A stretch of 64,000 nucleotides of DNA. Source: Tridacna crocea (taxonomy: Eukaryota > Mollusca > Bivalvia > Cardiida > Cardiidae). Position 1 is the first letter of the stretch. Each line of letters begins with the position of its first letter. Below the pieces are notes generated by a model. The model ran no database searches. It worked only from the letters and a program-made list of their open reading frames with translations, and was not told the origin of the DNA. The stretch is from the NCBI GenBank assembly GCA_943736015.1, contig OX031056.1, positions 68,041,277-68,105,276 on the forward strand. The letters run 5' to 3'. A program made the position numbers and the translations under genes. This document shows, one piece after another, positions 10,510-21,589 of the stretch.

Positions 10510-11140
10510 GCCATGAAAATCAGTCTAATATACATGGTAGTGTAATCCTGGACACATAATATGTGCCCTCAAAGTACACTCCAGATTCACTACAGTCTAC
10601 TATGTTCAAAATTGTATGGTGAAATAGATTCTATTGACCAGTCTATTTTTACATGAAATATGTTAGGTTCTGCAGTGCATCACAAATAATCCAAAATTTA
10701 AAAAAAAAATTCTCAGAGGTAAGATCCCACACTTTCTGTTTTGTTGCAACATAACAGAATGTTAGTGTTTGATTTCCCGGATGACTTTTAGCTTTGGCCT
10801 ACTCATTTTTAAACAAACCTTACTATGTCAAAATACACACATGAATTATCTGCCTTCCTCGTAAGGGCTGCAATTTCATTTTCCCCAGAAATCTACCTTG
10901 CATCATATGGAAATAAAAGTGTTTTTCTTTTGCTTATCCCCTTGTGAAGATAGCATTTGTTGGGAATCGGTGATATTTTGAGAGAATGATGCTTAAGATT
11001 TTATACATTGACATCATCTTGGAGTTTGAAAATTGAAAAAAGGCAAGACTTTTCGAAGGTTTGGCTATTTTTTGATGAAATTTTATTTACAACCTTGTTA
11101 TTGACAATTATGTGGCTGGCATATTTATAAACAAGCCAGT
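10510..11140. other. Unassigned intronic sequence
   Basis: No coding, RNA or repeat signal recognised apart from a terminal fragment of the 168-bp array family (GTGGTACAGGGCCATGATG..CCCTCTTGT) just after it at 11143-11172. Confidence 0.3.
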
Positions 11141-11261
11141 GGAGTGGTACAGGGCCATGATGACCCTCTTGTAACATATTTGTCGTACGTTTAGGCAACT
11201 ACTTACACATACATGTATCTTACACTATGAATAATTACTTAATAAAAGACCTTTATATATG

Positions 11262-11512
11262 AGTGAGGCTCTTGAAAAAGGAGGTTTGATGTATCTACCT
11301 GAAGCATTTCACAAGGTAAGTCATCATAAAATTATAGATCCATTAAAACTAATTTTGTTAAACCGACTCAGTCATCGGGTGCACAGGTAGATGCGAAGCA
11401 AAAAATCAACAGACAGCAAAAAGTATCGACTCGGGTCAGCCTGCGCGGAATGCGCAGGCTGATCCGAGTTGATACTTTTTGCAGATACATTAAGCTTCCT
11501 TTTCACAGAGCA
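11262..11512 (+). mobile_element. GC-rich palindromic MITE (GCCTGCGCGG..GATACTTTTTGC type)
   Basis: GAGGCTCTTGAAAAAGGAGG..left and CTTCCTTTTCACAGAGCATGGC right. It contains GACTCGGGTCAGCCTGCGC / GCGCAGGCTGATCCGAGT, a long GC-rich palindrome. It ends 145 bp before alternative last exon 2. Confidence 0.78.
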
Positions 11513-11656
11513 TGGCTTGTAGATCTATCAGTCCCAAGTAAGCCCCAAACATAAATAGAACAAATTATTATACCGTAAGACAAAAAAAAAAAACTCTCTA
11601 TTGCATGCATGATAGATATTGCAACACTGTTGTTTGTTGTGTTCCCCTTCTTTCAG

Positions 11657-11798
11657 GATGTTGTCCGCATGCTCATTCAACCTGTCGATGTCACGTGAGC
11701 TGCACGTGTCCAATCAGAATAAACGGAAGCAACAAGTGCTGCGCGATGGTGTTCGAGAAATGTTAATTACACACCATCTGTTCAGCTGGGATATATAG
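11657..11798 (+). CDS. Alternative last exon 2 (RUN-domain-like C terminus)
   Basis: Acceptor CTTTCAG ends at 11656. One base completes the Arg codon, then 46 codons and TAG at 11796-11798. It shares S-F-N-L and the terminal M-L-I-T-H-H-L-F-S-W-D-I with its siblings, but has Ala-Cys where the others have Gln-Phe just before S-F/Y-N-L, and a longer basic linker (K-R-K-Q-Q). It is the most divergent of the three, yet remains open with intact splice signal, so it is probably functional. An AATAAA occurs about 0.5 kb downstream, near 12313. Confidence 0.75.
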
Positions 11799-11799
11799 G

Positions 11800-12786
11800 T
11801 CAATAGCGAAATGCGAACATACTTTTTTCCTCTTCTACGAAATGTAGGTTACTTTGTCATTTCCTGGGAGAATTAATGAAGCTATTTTTTTGTTTGATCA
11901 TCCGCTAGTTTCGTGGATTAGTTACGTCAATTAACCCGTATATTGCTCAGGTTAAAACAAAGATGGCTTTTCGGAAATTACAGATCAGAGTGCAAAGTAA
12001 GTCCAAGCTGATCTTGACAGTCTAGTCTTGGTTTTATAAGCCTACTGTTTGAAAACATTTGAGAAATTAATGGCCAAAATGGCCATGAAATTTCAGGAAT
12101 TGGATTTTTTGCTGCTGTTAAAATACTCATTTTGTGTGAAGCAATCTAAGGGTTAGTTGTGCTAGCTAAAGGAAAGGTTGTGGGTTTTTTTCCTCGTCAT
12201 TTAAAGGTTGTGGGATTTATGGCGGCACGTTTTTGCCATGAGATAACTATTGAGAGAGCTGAAGAGAACTAAATTGCGAAAAAAACAAACTTTTTTTTAA
12301 ATATTATGTAGGTAATAAAACACTTCCGTTATAAAAATAGCGCAATAATTTTCACTCTTATCAAGTACTTTTGCGTTGTGCGCATGAGTAACATTGGCGG
12401 TATAATTTGATATGGTTTCAAAACATCTTCGTCTCCAGCCTTATGAATTGTTTTCCCTTAAAAGTTTCAAACTTGTTGGTAAGAAGCCCTTTAAGTCGTG
12501 TCATGTTTAATAGACTTCAGAACGTTTCATGTGGTGTCAATTTTTACCAAATAGCTACAATCGCAAATAATTTGAATTTTACCTTACTGTCATCTTGTGA
12601 AGTTTATAACTACCGAATTCATCCAAATGGAGAATTTTTCTTTTTAAAGAAGATAAATAAGAAGAACCATCACGATGATTTTATCTCGAATGTCTGCTTT
12701 GTGCGCGAATGAGAAATTTTACGTTAAACTATTTACTAGTCAATGTAAAATTTACTAGATAACAAAGTTTATAGTAATATATTTTT
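11800..12786. other. Region downstream of alternative last exon 2
   Basis: No repeats or exons recognised. Its first part is the likely 3' UTR; an AATAAA lies at ~12313. Confidence 0.35.
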
Positions 12787-14035
12787 TAGCTCCACTGGCT
12801 TAAGGCCTTGGGCTTATTTCATGACCTGGTGTCCGTCATGTGTCTGTCAATGCGTGCGTTAACTTTTATTTCAAACATTTTCTCTGAAACTACCCAACCA
12901 ATTTTGATGAAACTTCACAGAAATGATCCTGCCATGGTCCTCTTCAGAATTCCACGAAAGAGTTTGATTCCGTCAAAAACTCTGGTTGCAATGGCAACAG
13001 AAGTGAAAACCATTGAAAAGCTTCCTGTTTGAAACCATAAGGCCTAGGGCTACTAAATTTGGCATGTTGCTGTATCTAGTAGACCTCTACCAAGTTCCTT
13101 CAAATAATAGCTCTAGGGTCAAAATTGGCCCCGCCCCTGGGGTCACGTTTTATACAGGCTTATATAGGGAAAACTTTAAAATCCTTCTGATACTTAGCAA
13201 TAGGGCCTTAGGCTACCAAATTTGGTATGTATCTTCAACAAGTGGATGACTACCAAGAATGTCCAAATTATAGCCCTGGGGTAAAATTTGGCCCGGCCTC
13301 GGGGGTCACAAATTTTATATGGGCATATATAGGGAGGGAAAACATTAAAAATCTTCTCGCACCAAGTCACAAGATCTATGGACTCAATTTGGCATATAGA
13401 TTTATTAAGTGTTATCTACCAAGGGTGCCCCAAATATAGCCCTGGGATTAAATTTGGCCCCGTCCTTGGGGTCACAGGTTTTACTTGGGCTCATATTGGG
13501 AAAACTTTAAAAATCTACTTGTACCTAGCCATAACGCATAGGACAACCAAATATTGCATGTAGCTTTAGTGGGCCTCTATGAGGAGGGCCCAAATTGTAG
13601 CTTAGGGATCAAGTTTGTCCCCACATCAGGTGTCACAAGTTTTACATGGGCTTTTGTGCTGAAAACTTTATGTCATCTTGTTACTAACCATAATAAAGAT
13701 TAGGGGTACTAAATTTAGCACTGTCTCTTGTTTTACAGGACTTTTAATTGAGAAAACTTTAAACATCTTCTTGTTTATAACTACACTATCTAGACATGTA
13801 TTATTCAGTGTTGGGCTTTATCTTGTGGACCTCCACCAGGACTCAAGAAATTATAGCTCTGCGGTCAAAATTGGCTTTGCCCATGGGTCATAACTTTCTC
13901 GTAGCATTTTATAGAAAAATCTTTGTATGTCTTCAAGTTTGAAACCAATTGGCTAAATATTGTAATGTTTGGTTTGTAGTGTTTTTACTTATTAACCAGT
14001 GGAGCGATACAGGGCCATCATGGCCCTCTTGTTTC
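12787..14035 (+). repeat. Complete 'TAGCTCCACTGG..CCCTCTTGTT' tandem-repeat element
   Basis: Begins TAGCTCCACTGGC with a CCGTCATGTGTCTGTC leader and ends CCAGTGGAGCGATACAGGGCC..CCCTCTTGTT, so first and last bases form inverted ends (GCTCCACTGG/CCAGTGGAGC). Between are ~6-7 units of ~145-170 bp with GGTCAAAATTGGCCCCGCCC and TTTAAAAATCTTCT. Confidence 0.75.
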
Positions 14036-14157
14036 GGAAAACTTGTATTTATCTAGTCTTACGAAAATGAAACTTCACGTCCAATCCATAGCTAAAATAC
14101 AAACCGCGTCTGGTGGGAGTCAAACCCATGTGGACAAACTTCCACGTTTTTCGACAT

Positions 14158-14385
14158 TTAACCCTTTCCCAAACAAGCCCTTGTTTTTATGTGTCTGCAG
14201 TACAAGTCTTTTGAAAACACTGTGGGAAAAGGAGAAATTGCTCGTAACGAGCAATTTCTCCTTTTCCCACAGTGTTTTCTACCCATTTGGAGAACTTTCT
14301 GCCATCTTAATCAAATTTGAAATTGTCGTCTGCAAACTCTTTGAGTTTGGAAGAGTAGAAAATTTGTCGTTTGGGAAAGGGTTAA
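14158..14385 (-). mobile_element. TTAA-hairpin MITE, H3 subfamily
   Basis: Both TTAA ends; perfect palindrome GAAAACACTGTGGGAAAAGG.. at ~14212-14280 with CGTAACG centre. Confidence 0.92.
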
Positions 14386-14427
14386 AAGACCAACACCATA
14401 ACGACTGAGCCAAAGAGATATCTTCCT

Positions 14428-14645
14428 CAATCCCCCCGTCACACCAAACTAGATCTTGGAACGTCTTACCCCGTCCTGATATGATCGGAAAACGGGTTGT
14501 GGTCCGGGCAGAATGTGTAATTTTGGCCTGATAATGCCTGAAACCCCTGTCTCACCAAACCTGTACTTGGAAAGTCTTACTCTGGGTCAACAAAGTTGTA
14601 AAGCGGGCTGGGGTTGGGGTAGGATGTGAAATTTCGGTCGGTAAT
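14428..14645. repeat. ~110-bp tandem duplication (x2)
   Basis: CACACCAAACTAGATCTTGGAACGTCTTAC..GGCAGAATGTGTAATTT is repeated as CTCACCAAACCTGTACTTGG..GTAGGATGTGAAATTT. Confidence 0.65.
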
Positions 14646-15004
14646 ATGCAAACCCGGAATCAATTGATACCTGACGGCACCGCATCTTTATTAGGATCGA
14701 ACGTGCACTCTGATCTTGATCAAAGTGAGACATTCTATCGAAAAATAAGAGGTTGAAATAATAGTTTTTCCTTGTTTTCTTTTCCTGTCGGTTGGAAGTT
14801 ATCACTTTTTTAATAAAACCGATAAAAGAATGGTTCTTCTTTTATCAGTTTTTGTATAACTATTGGAAAAGGTTAAGCATTTTCAATTTCATACAGTTAC
14901 ATGTATTCCTTTCACCTGAATGTATCGTTTTTAGTTCTTTAATATCTCCGTTAAGCGTTTAGTTATATTTAATTAAATGGGGGAAAAGCACCAGACAAAA
15001 TAAA

Positions 15005-15475
15005 GTCATTTATTTCATGCTTTCCGGTAGAATATCGAGAAATAGCGGTGAAAATATTTTTCGATCTTACACTGGTACAACCAGTGAAAAAACCGATTTT
15101 CATGTTCTTGTTGCCTAGGTTAATTGCGCGTGCCTGACAACCAGATGGGAAATATGACGTCATTTACCTTAGATTTCTCGCGTATGACGTAATATTGTAA
15201 CGCGTTGCTATGCGGGAGGGGTACGCCACGGGGAATAACGGAAAAGAACTGTACTGGATTTTGATAAAGCTCCTCCCAGAAAGGGTTAAAAGCATGAAAT
15301 AAATTGAATATTTTTTTTTCGATCAAAGATCGAAATTTAATACATCTCGTGAACACCATCGCTAATATTTTTACTCTTGGCTGCACCACTCGTGAAAATA
15401 TTACCGATGGTGTTCACTCGATGAAATAATTTTCGATCTATCCCGAAAAAAAAAAACAAATATCCTCTATATATT
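15005..15475 (-). mobile_element. CRE-bearing element (TATTTCATGCTTTCCGGTAG type), copy 1
   Basis: Contains TATTTCATGCTTTCCGGTAG, an ACTGGT/ACCAGT hairpin, TATGACGTCATTTACC and GTATGACGTAATATTG, GGGGTACGCCACGGGGAATAAC, and a terminal palindrome around ATTACCGATGGTGTTCACTCG. Same order of blocks in copies at 18657 and 60182. Confidence 0.78.
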
Positions 15476-15815
15476 ACGCTCAAAACTGCATAATGTGTGT
15501 AATGAATACTACGTACTTAGTTCACATTCTTGATAAATGAAATGTAGCCTACCAGTTAGCTTTGATCTGAACATTGAGCGTATGGTAATGGAGTTAGACA
15601 TTTATGAAGCTCATGTAAAAGCACTGTTATAATTATTTAGGTTACTACGACCTAAACAAACATAGAAGATAGTTGTAGAATACTTCCCGTGATCTTTGTT
15701 TTACGAGCATTTCCAGGAAAAATAACTACGGAAGTTGTTGCCAGAAAACGCGCATAATTCACACAATATACAAAGCAGAATAATTCAACACCTGTGTCTA
15801 TTTTTTCGTCACTTT

Positions 15816-16442
15816 TTAACCCATTACCAGACGACAAAATTTTAGGTTTGTCCAAATTGAAAGAAATTGCAGACGACAAAATAAAAGTGACTGAAAATTT
15901 GAATTTTTTGTTTTGTGAAGGGTAGAAAACATCGTGGGAATAGGAGAAATGCTTGTTACCAGTGTTTTCTAAAGGCTCCTTTCTCAGGAGTCTTTCCTGA
16001 GAAAGTACATCTTCGCGAGCCAAGTTTACGATCACTACGTGGATCTTACCTTGGCTGATTGAGCCCGATTTCGAGATTCCTGCGATGCGCCCTCTATTGG
16101 ATGCTGGTTATTATCCCCCTTTACATCATATTTCTAAAAGCAAATGAAATATTGTTTTATAAACCGCTTACGAATACACATGAAGCAATATGCAAACATC
16201 CACGTGGGTTTCCATGTTTTACCTTCTATTCGAAAGGTAGAGACCTCGCTCTAATTTTATCAAAGATGAAATGCTACGAGCGATTTCATTCGTTGCAGTT
16301 AGAGCTGGCTGCATACAATCAAAAAGCGTATCGGGTGAACGTAAAAATCAAGCTCGATCCGCCAAGGGTAGAGTAGCGTAGTGAATTGTCGGCCTTGGCT
16401 TGCAAAGATGGAGAAAGTAGGGATTGTGTGGTAATGGGTTAA
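15816..16442 (+). mobile_element. TTAA-hairpin MITE (H1) interrupted by a Mutator-like element
   Basis: TTAACCCATTACCAGACGAC left and GATTGTGTGGTAATGGGTTAA right belong to one copy; 16008-16410 is an insertion. The hairpin is partly deleted (GTGGGAATAGGAGAAATGCTTGTTACCAG). Confidence 0.88.
16008..16410 (+). mobile_element. Mutator-like MITE with 9-bp target duplication, copy 1
   Basis: Inverted ends CATCTTCGCGAGCCAAG and GGCTTGCAAAGATG; flanked by GAGAAAGTA on both sides (15999-16007 and 16411-16419). Nested in a TTAA-hairpin MITE. An open frame of ~105 codons without ATG is shared with other copies but has no recognisable product. Confidence 0.88.
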
Positions 16443-16567
16443 CTCTCTCTATTCCCACTCTGTAGTGAGATGTGTTTTGGCTGTTCTTTGCGGATTGTGT
16501 AGACCACAATCAGCGTCCACATTTCTGCAGGCTGGTCTTGGATTATTTTCCTGTTTTTCATAACTGG

Positions 16568-16695
16568 CCAACCCTTTACAAAACAACAAAATTTCAGACT
16601 TGTCATTTTTGTGAACGACATATCAGATGTAGCCAAAACGATGACCTTTGTTTTTGAAAAGGGTAAGAAACATTGTGGGGAAGGGAGAAAAACAT
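16568..16695 (+). mobile_element. Truncated TTAA-hairpin MITE
   Basis: ACCCTTTACAAAACAACAAAAT left end through GTAAGAAACATTGTGGGGAAG; stops inside the first hairpin arm. Confidence 0.7.
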
Positions 16696-16879
16696 TCTAA
16701 GACTAATAATTTGGTTTGAAAAGCATCAAGCACGGTTTATTTATCTGTGTAATATAAGTTTGTACATCTGGCGTGCTTGTTATTGTATTGTTTCTTGTAG
16801 AGAAGAAACACTGTGAAGAGATTGTTATAGACGTCTCTGGCTCTAAAGGACCTAGAATAAACGACATTGTATATTTTCT

Positions 16880-17890
16880 AAGAAACCTTCAAAATGAATT
16901 TTGCCTTACACTGGCTTATGGTCTGTTCTGAAACCACCCATCCAATTATCCCTCCATAGCTCTCTCCGGAATTCCTTCTAAAAATCTTATTCCAATGAAG
17001 ATTCTGATTGCCATGGCAACAAAACTGAAAACTGTTATTATTTTGAAAATCTTCTTGTCAGAAACCGCAAGGAAAATTCAGCATGTAGCTTCATCTAATA
17101 AACCTTTACCAAATTCTTAGAAATTGCAACCCTTGGGTCAAAATTGATCAGCCCCCGGGGGGATGTCACAATTTTTACATGAGCTTATATGGTGAAAATT
17201 TAAGAAATTTCTTTCTTTTTTTCTAAATCATAAGACATAGGTACTACATTTTGCATGTAGCGCCATCCTATACAAATGATAGCCCTGGATCTGTAGTCAC
17301 CAACCATTTTTGAAAATATTCTTAGTCTTATTCTCCAAAATTCTCTCAGTTTGTAAGTAACACAACTTCTGATTAGCTAAACCGAACGGTTTAGCCAATC
17401 AGAAGTTGTGTTACTTACAAATTTAGAGAATGGTTTAGCCAATCAGAAGTTGTGTTACTTACAAGTGTAGAACAATATGGAGAATAAGACAAGGAACATT
17501 TTTAAAAATGGTTGGTGAATACTTGCCCTGGGGTCAAATTGACCACACTCAAAGCCTTACAAGTTTTAAATGGGCTTATATCGTGAAAATTTCAAAGAAT
17601 CTTTTAGTCCTAACTACAAGGCAATGGCAAATCAAAATTTGGCATGCTGCATCGTATAGTAAACGTCTACCATAATTGTTCCATTTCTAGCCTTGGGGGT
17701 CAAAATCGGCCCAACCCCGAGGGTCACAAGTTTTATATGGGCTAACAAACTGAGATTGAAAGAATCGTCTGCTTCTTCTGCAATGTTTTGTCTCACAAAA
17801 TGTTGCATGTGGCTTCATCTAATTGACATGCAGCAGGATGGTCGAAACAGAGCGGATAACAGACATGTAGTTCTAGATAAGAGGCACTGA
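16880..17890 (+). repeat. 'GGGTCA' tandem-repeat element, interrupted
   Basis: Diverged units (CCAATTATCC..ATGGCAACAAAACTGAAAAC, CTTGGGTCAAAATTGATC, GGGGGTCAAAATCGGCCCAA) on both sides of a palindromic MITE at 17299-17525. Confidence 0.65.
17299..17525. mobile_element. Palindromic 'ATTCACCAACC' MITE, copy 1
   Basis: CACCAACCATTTTTG / AAAAATGGTTGGTGAAT ends; inner palindrome AACACAACTTCTGATTAGC / CAGAAGTTGTGTTAC, with the right arm duplicated (GTTTAGCCAATCAGAAGTTG twice). Confidence 0.8.
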
Positions 17891-17924
17891 TGGTTTTCTA
17901 AATCCACTATTTCTCTTCGAAACT

Positions 17925-18058
17925 CTATGTTGTGGGTACTCATAACATAAGGTTTACCGTATATTAATAAATATTTTCAACTTTGAAATCAAAATCACTC
18001 CCTCTATCTGGAGCTCTGGGTCCGATAATATCAAATATCGAGACCTGGGAATTTCCCT
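17925..18058. mobile_element. 'CTATGTTGTGGGTACTCAT' palindromic MITE, decayed
   Basis: Shares AAACTCTATGTTGTGGGTACTC and AAATCAAAATCACTCCCTCTATCTGGAGCTCTG with copies at 20160 and 54650. Confidence 0.65.
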
Positions 18059-18119
18059 AGTTGATTACTATTGACATAAGCTTCCGCCTATTTTTTTGTA
18101 TGTATATATTTATGAATCT

Positions 18120-18290
18120 CTGCCAGGCCTTGTGGAAAGGAAGCTTAATGCATCTGCAAAAAGTATCGACATATGTCAGCCTGGGTCAGTCTACGCAGCC
18201 CACGCACGATGACATGGATGGTAACATTTTGCTACTGATGCAATTTTCTGTATGTCAAAGGACCAGTGTACCATTATGATTAAGTTGTTT
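18120..18290 (+). mobile_element. GC-rich palindromic MITE, truncated
   Basis: TTGTGGAAAGGAAGCTTAATGCATCTGCAAAAAGTATCGAC..GTCAGCCTGGG then CTGTATGTCAAAGGACCAGTGTACC; palindrome decayed. Confidence 0.6.
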
Positions 18291-18656
18291 GTTATACAAA
18301 ATGGATTCTATGGAACCTTTCATTTTTGGGGACGGTTTAATTTATTTTTATTATGGTGAAGGGTTAAAACCTTGACATGATCTCATCTTTATTTATATGC
18401 ATGATTCATTGATACATGCATGCATGACGGGGTTTTATGATCCTTATTTAAAGTTTCTTCTCAGTCCAAAGTTTAAGATGTTACAGGAAAAATAAATTGT
18501 TTTTTCGGACAATACGACTCAAGATCATACTACAACATAGAACATGTAGATCAATATACATCCTGATTCGTTGATATGAAACTTGCCAATTTTTACAAAA
18601 TCATTATTCGATTCCAAACCAGTGTTTTGATCGACAAATAATAACGAGCGTATAAG

Positions 18657-19155
18657 CCATTATTTCATACTTTCCGGTAGATCATCGAGAAATATCGGCG
18701 AAATATTTTTCGATATTTCATGGTTACGACCAGTGAAAATACCGATTTTTATATTCCAGTTACCTAGGTAAAATGCACATGACTCACTACCAGATGGAAA
18801 TATGACGTCATTTACCTTACATTTCTGGAAATATGACTTCATTTACCTTACATTTCTTGCGCTTGACGTAATATTGTGATGCGTTGCTAGGCGGAGGGGG
18901 TACGCCACGGGGAATAACCCAAAAAAAAAAAACCTTTACTGGATTATGATAAAGTTCCTCCCAGAACGGGTTAAAAGCATGAAATAAATAGAATACTTGT
19001 TTTTTTTTTGTGTGTGTGTGTAAAAGATCGAAATTTATTTCATCGAGTGAACATCATTGGTAATATCATTGATGATGTCCATATTACCGATGATGTTTAC
19101 TCGATGAAATAAATTTCGATCTTTAACGGAAAAAACACCCCCAAAGTACCCTTTA
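18657..19155 (-). mobile_element. CRE-bearing element, copy 2
   Basis: Same block order as 15005-15475, with the TATGACGTCATTTACCTTACATTTC block duplicated in tandem (second copy mutated to GACTTC) and the terminal hairpin ATTACCGATGATGTTTACTCG. Confidence 0.78.
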
Positions 19156-19384
19156 TTTATCTGGCAAAAGGAGACTTAAAGCAACTTCCTGATTCTTCAT
19201 ACTAAGCAAGACAACATTTTTTTTATCCATCTATGAAATTCATTTCTTTATAAATCGACTTGAGCAGGTGGTAGAATGATCCTTTGTTATGTAGTAAATT
19301 GACCCCTGGCATTTTGTAAAGAGATAGAAGATTTAATTTTGTTGTTTTATTTTGTATTTGACTATGTTATGTAATGTTTTGTCC

Positions 19385-19575
19385 ATTTGAAAGAAGGCAT
19401 ATGAAAAATTTGTGGAAAAAAAAAAACAAGAAAACGTTGGTACACAGTATTTCTTGACATTTTCCCTTTTTAATAAGAAAACTTAAGCTCATTTCTACCA
19501 CTTTTGAATTTCTCATCCGCAGATATTTTGAATTTCAGAAAGTTCTAAATTTTGTCTTGTGGGAAAGGTTTAAAT
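19385..19575 (-). mobile_element. Decayed TTAA-hairpin MITE (H3-like)
   Basis: AAATTTGTGGAAAAAAAA.., ATCCGCAGATATTTTGAATTTC and TTTGTCTTGTGGGAAAGGTTTAA are degenerate family blocks. Confidence 0.45.
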
Positions 19576-19587
19576 ACGGAATGAGTA

Positions 19588-19862
19588 GGCCGGCCTGGTA
19601 GCTCAGTGGTTAACGTATCTGACTCATGACCTTGTGGTTGTGACGGTTCAATAACCCGTCGAGGCAAACTCTCTTTGCGGCATTTTTGTTTTCTTTTCGT
19701 CTATTACCTCTGATGCAAGTGAGAAAAAGTTGTCATTGACTTAAAAGGAAATTGTACAAGTACTGTTGTGAGAAAGCCAGGAAACACGTGCATAGGTGTA
19801 CTGACCAACTTGATATTGCCAAAGTTGTTAAAAGGGCGTTAAACTCCAGTACAGTCAATCGA
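19588..19862 (+). repeat. tRNA-derived SINE
   Basis: tRNA-like head GGCCTGGTAGCTCAGTGGTTAA (A box) and GGTTCAATAACCC (B box), body GCATTTTTGTTTTC..TGATGCAAGTGAGAAAAAG, AGAAAGCCAGGAAACACGTGC and tail GGGCGTTAAACTCCAGTACA. Same family as 56296. Confidence 0.8.
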
Positions 19863-19902
19863 CGAGATGGGCAACAATTTTCATGAAATGTTTTATTTTA
19901 CC

Positions 19903-20132
19903 TTAACCCTTTCCCAAATGACAAATTTTGCCCTGTCCCAAACTTAAAGTGTTTGCAGATGACAATTTTGAATTTGATGAGAATGGCAGAAAGTTTTCCG
20001 ATATAGGCTATAAAACACTGTGGGAAAAGGAGAATTTGCTCGTTATGAGCAGTTTCTCCTTTTCCCACAGCGTTTTCTAAAGACTTGTACTGCAGACACG
20101 TAAAAACCAGGGCTTGTTTGGGAAAGAGTTAA
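19903..20132 (+). mobile_element. TTAA-hairpin MITE, H3 subfamily
   Basis: Both TTAA ends; palindrome ~20010-20079 with a few mismatches (TTATGAGCAG). Confidence 0.9.
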
Positions 20133-20159
20133 TTTATCATTTTCCCCCATTAGGTAAGA

Positions 20160-20345
20160 GCAGAGCTTCAGATAGAGGGAGTGATTTTGAATTTAAAAAA
20201 TGAAAAATATTAATTACATCCACTAAACCCTATGTTGTGGGTACTCATTAGAATCGATTCTAATGAATACACACAACATAGGGTTTCAAAAAGAAATAAT
20301 GCATTTAGAATACCATCACTCCCTCTTATCTGGAGCTCTGGTAAG
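20160..20345. mobile_element. 'CTATGTTGTGGGTACTCAT' palindromic MITE
   Basis: AGAGCTTCAGATAGAGGGAG / CTCCCTCTTATCTGGAGCTCT ends and central palindrome ACCCTATGTTGTGGGTACTC..CACACAACATAGGGT. It ends 118 bp before alternative last exon 3. Confidence 0.8.
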
Positions 20346-20463
20346 AGTATCCTAAATTTTCAGAACAATTGAAAATTATGTGTAAACTGGAATGATGAAC
20401 TACCTTTGGGTCGGAATAAACTATGCAGGTTTTCATGAAAACTCATTTTATATGTATTTTCAG

Positions 20464-20599
20464 GCTTATTTGTCAGTTTTCCTACAACCTGTCAGTCGAC
20501 TGGGAATTGCCTAAAAAGACGGAAATAAAAGCTAAACCATTGAAAGAAGGAGTCAAAGACATGTTGGTGAAACATCATCTATTCAGCTGGGATTTATAG
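20464..20599 (+). CDS. Alternative last exon 3 (RUN-domain-like C terminus)
   Basis: Acceptor TATTTTCAG ends at 20463. One base completes Arg, then 44 codons and TAG at 20597-20599. The peptide has [14 protein letters not shown], then [20 protein letters not shown]. Of the three it looks most like what I recall as the ancestral family sequence (W-E-L-P, P-L-K-E-G-V), so it may be the original exon and the other two the duplicates. A GC-rich palindromic element begins 200 bp downstream. Confidence 0.8.
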
Positions 20600-20802
20600 C
20601 CTCGTTTTCACAGAGCAAATCAAAGTCACAAGAGTATTGAAGTTTCAAAATGGAGACAAAAAAAAATGTAAAAAGGAAGATTTAATAGTCTACTGGCGTG
20701 TACAAAAATATTCTTAAATCAAATCCCGAACCCTAAACGAAATGTGACATGTTAAGTACTGTTATTTTGTGATATTCTGTGCAATATAATTTATATGGGC
20801 CC

Positions 20803-21045
20803 TGCTCCTCTGGCAAAAGGAGGTTTGATGTCCCTCTGTAATGCATTATACAAAGTTGGTAATCTCATGATTATGGACCAATGATATCCACTTTGTCGAA
20901 CGACCGTCTTTATCATGAGGTAGAATGGTCATTGTACATGTAGAAACTTGACCCAGAGCAAAAGGTATCGACCCAGGTCAGCCTGCGCGGACTGCGCGGG
21001 CTGATCTGGGTCGACACCATTTTCAGAAGCGTTCTTTGATAAGTA
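20803..21045 (+). mobile_element. GC-rich palindromic MITE
   Basis: CTCCTCTGGCAAAAGGAGGTTTGATG left; AGGTCAGCCTGCGCGGACTGCGCGGGCTGATCTGGG-type palindrome; right end truncated by a tandem array. Confidence 0.72.
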
Positions 21046-21325
21046 ACTGTTCTGTTTTAGAGAGATCTTTAACAATTACATGTTCTGTTACAGAGAGCTT
21101 TGCCAACTAACTTTTTTCAAAGATCTTCGAACGTTCTGTTTTACAGAAATCTTTGACGATCAACGTTCGGTTTTAGAGAGATCTCTGACAGCTTACGTTC
21201 TTTTTTGAGAGATCTTTGACAACTAACGTTCTTTTTTTAGAGATCTTTGACAACTGACGTTCTTTTTTGAGAGATCTTTGACAACTAACGTTCTGTTTCA
21301 GAAAGATCTATGACAACTAAATTTC
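21030..21325. repeat. ~40-bp tandem array
   Basis: About seven units of TTCTTTTTTGAGAGATCTTTGACAACTAACG type. Confidence 0.8.
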
Positions 21326-21589
21326 AATCTTACCAGACGACACTATTTCAATCTTGTCCAAGCTTAAAGTTTATGCTGATGATAAATAAAGTGATGCTAA
21401 AATGATAGCCCACAGATTGTTTGCAAAAGGGTAGAAAACGTTGTGACAAAAGAGAAAATGGTCTTCTCCTTTTTCACATATATTTTTCTTCCCAAGAAAA
21501 AGTTTTGATTTGAACTTCTTTAGGCTGAAAGCATTTTTCCTTTCAACAATGTTTTCCTCCTATTTCAGACAAGTTTAGTGAATTAAACA

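Noticed and set aside
17693..17890. 65-residue frame
   Set aside because: Part of the GGGTCA tandem repeat.
3887..20599. Three separate small genes
   Set aside because: The terminal exons lack starts and promoters, and all share the same split-codon phase with the single upstream exon.
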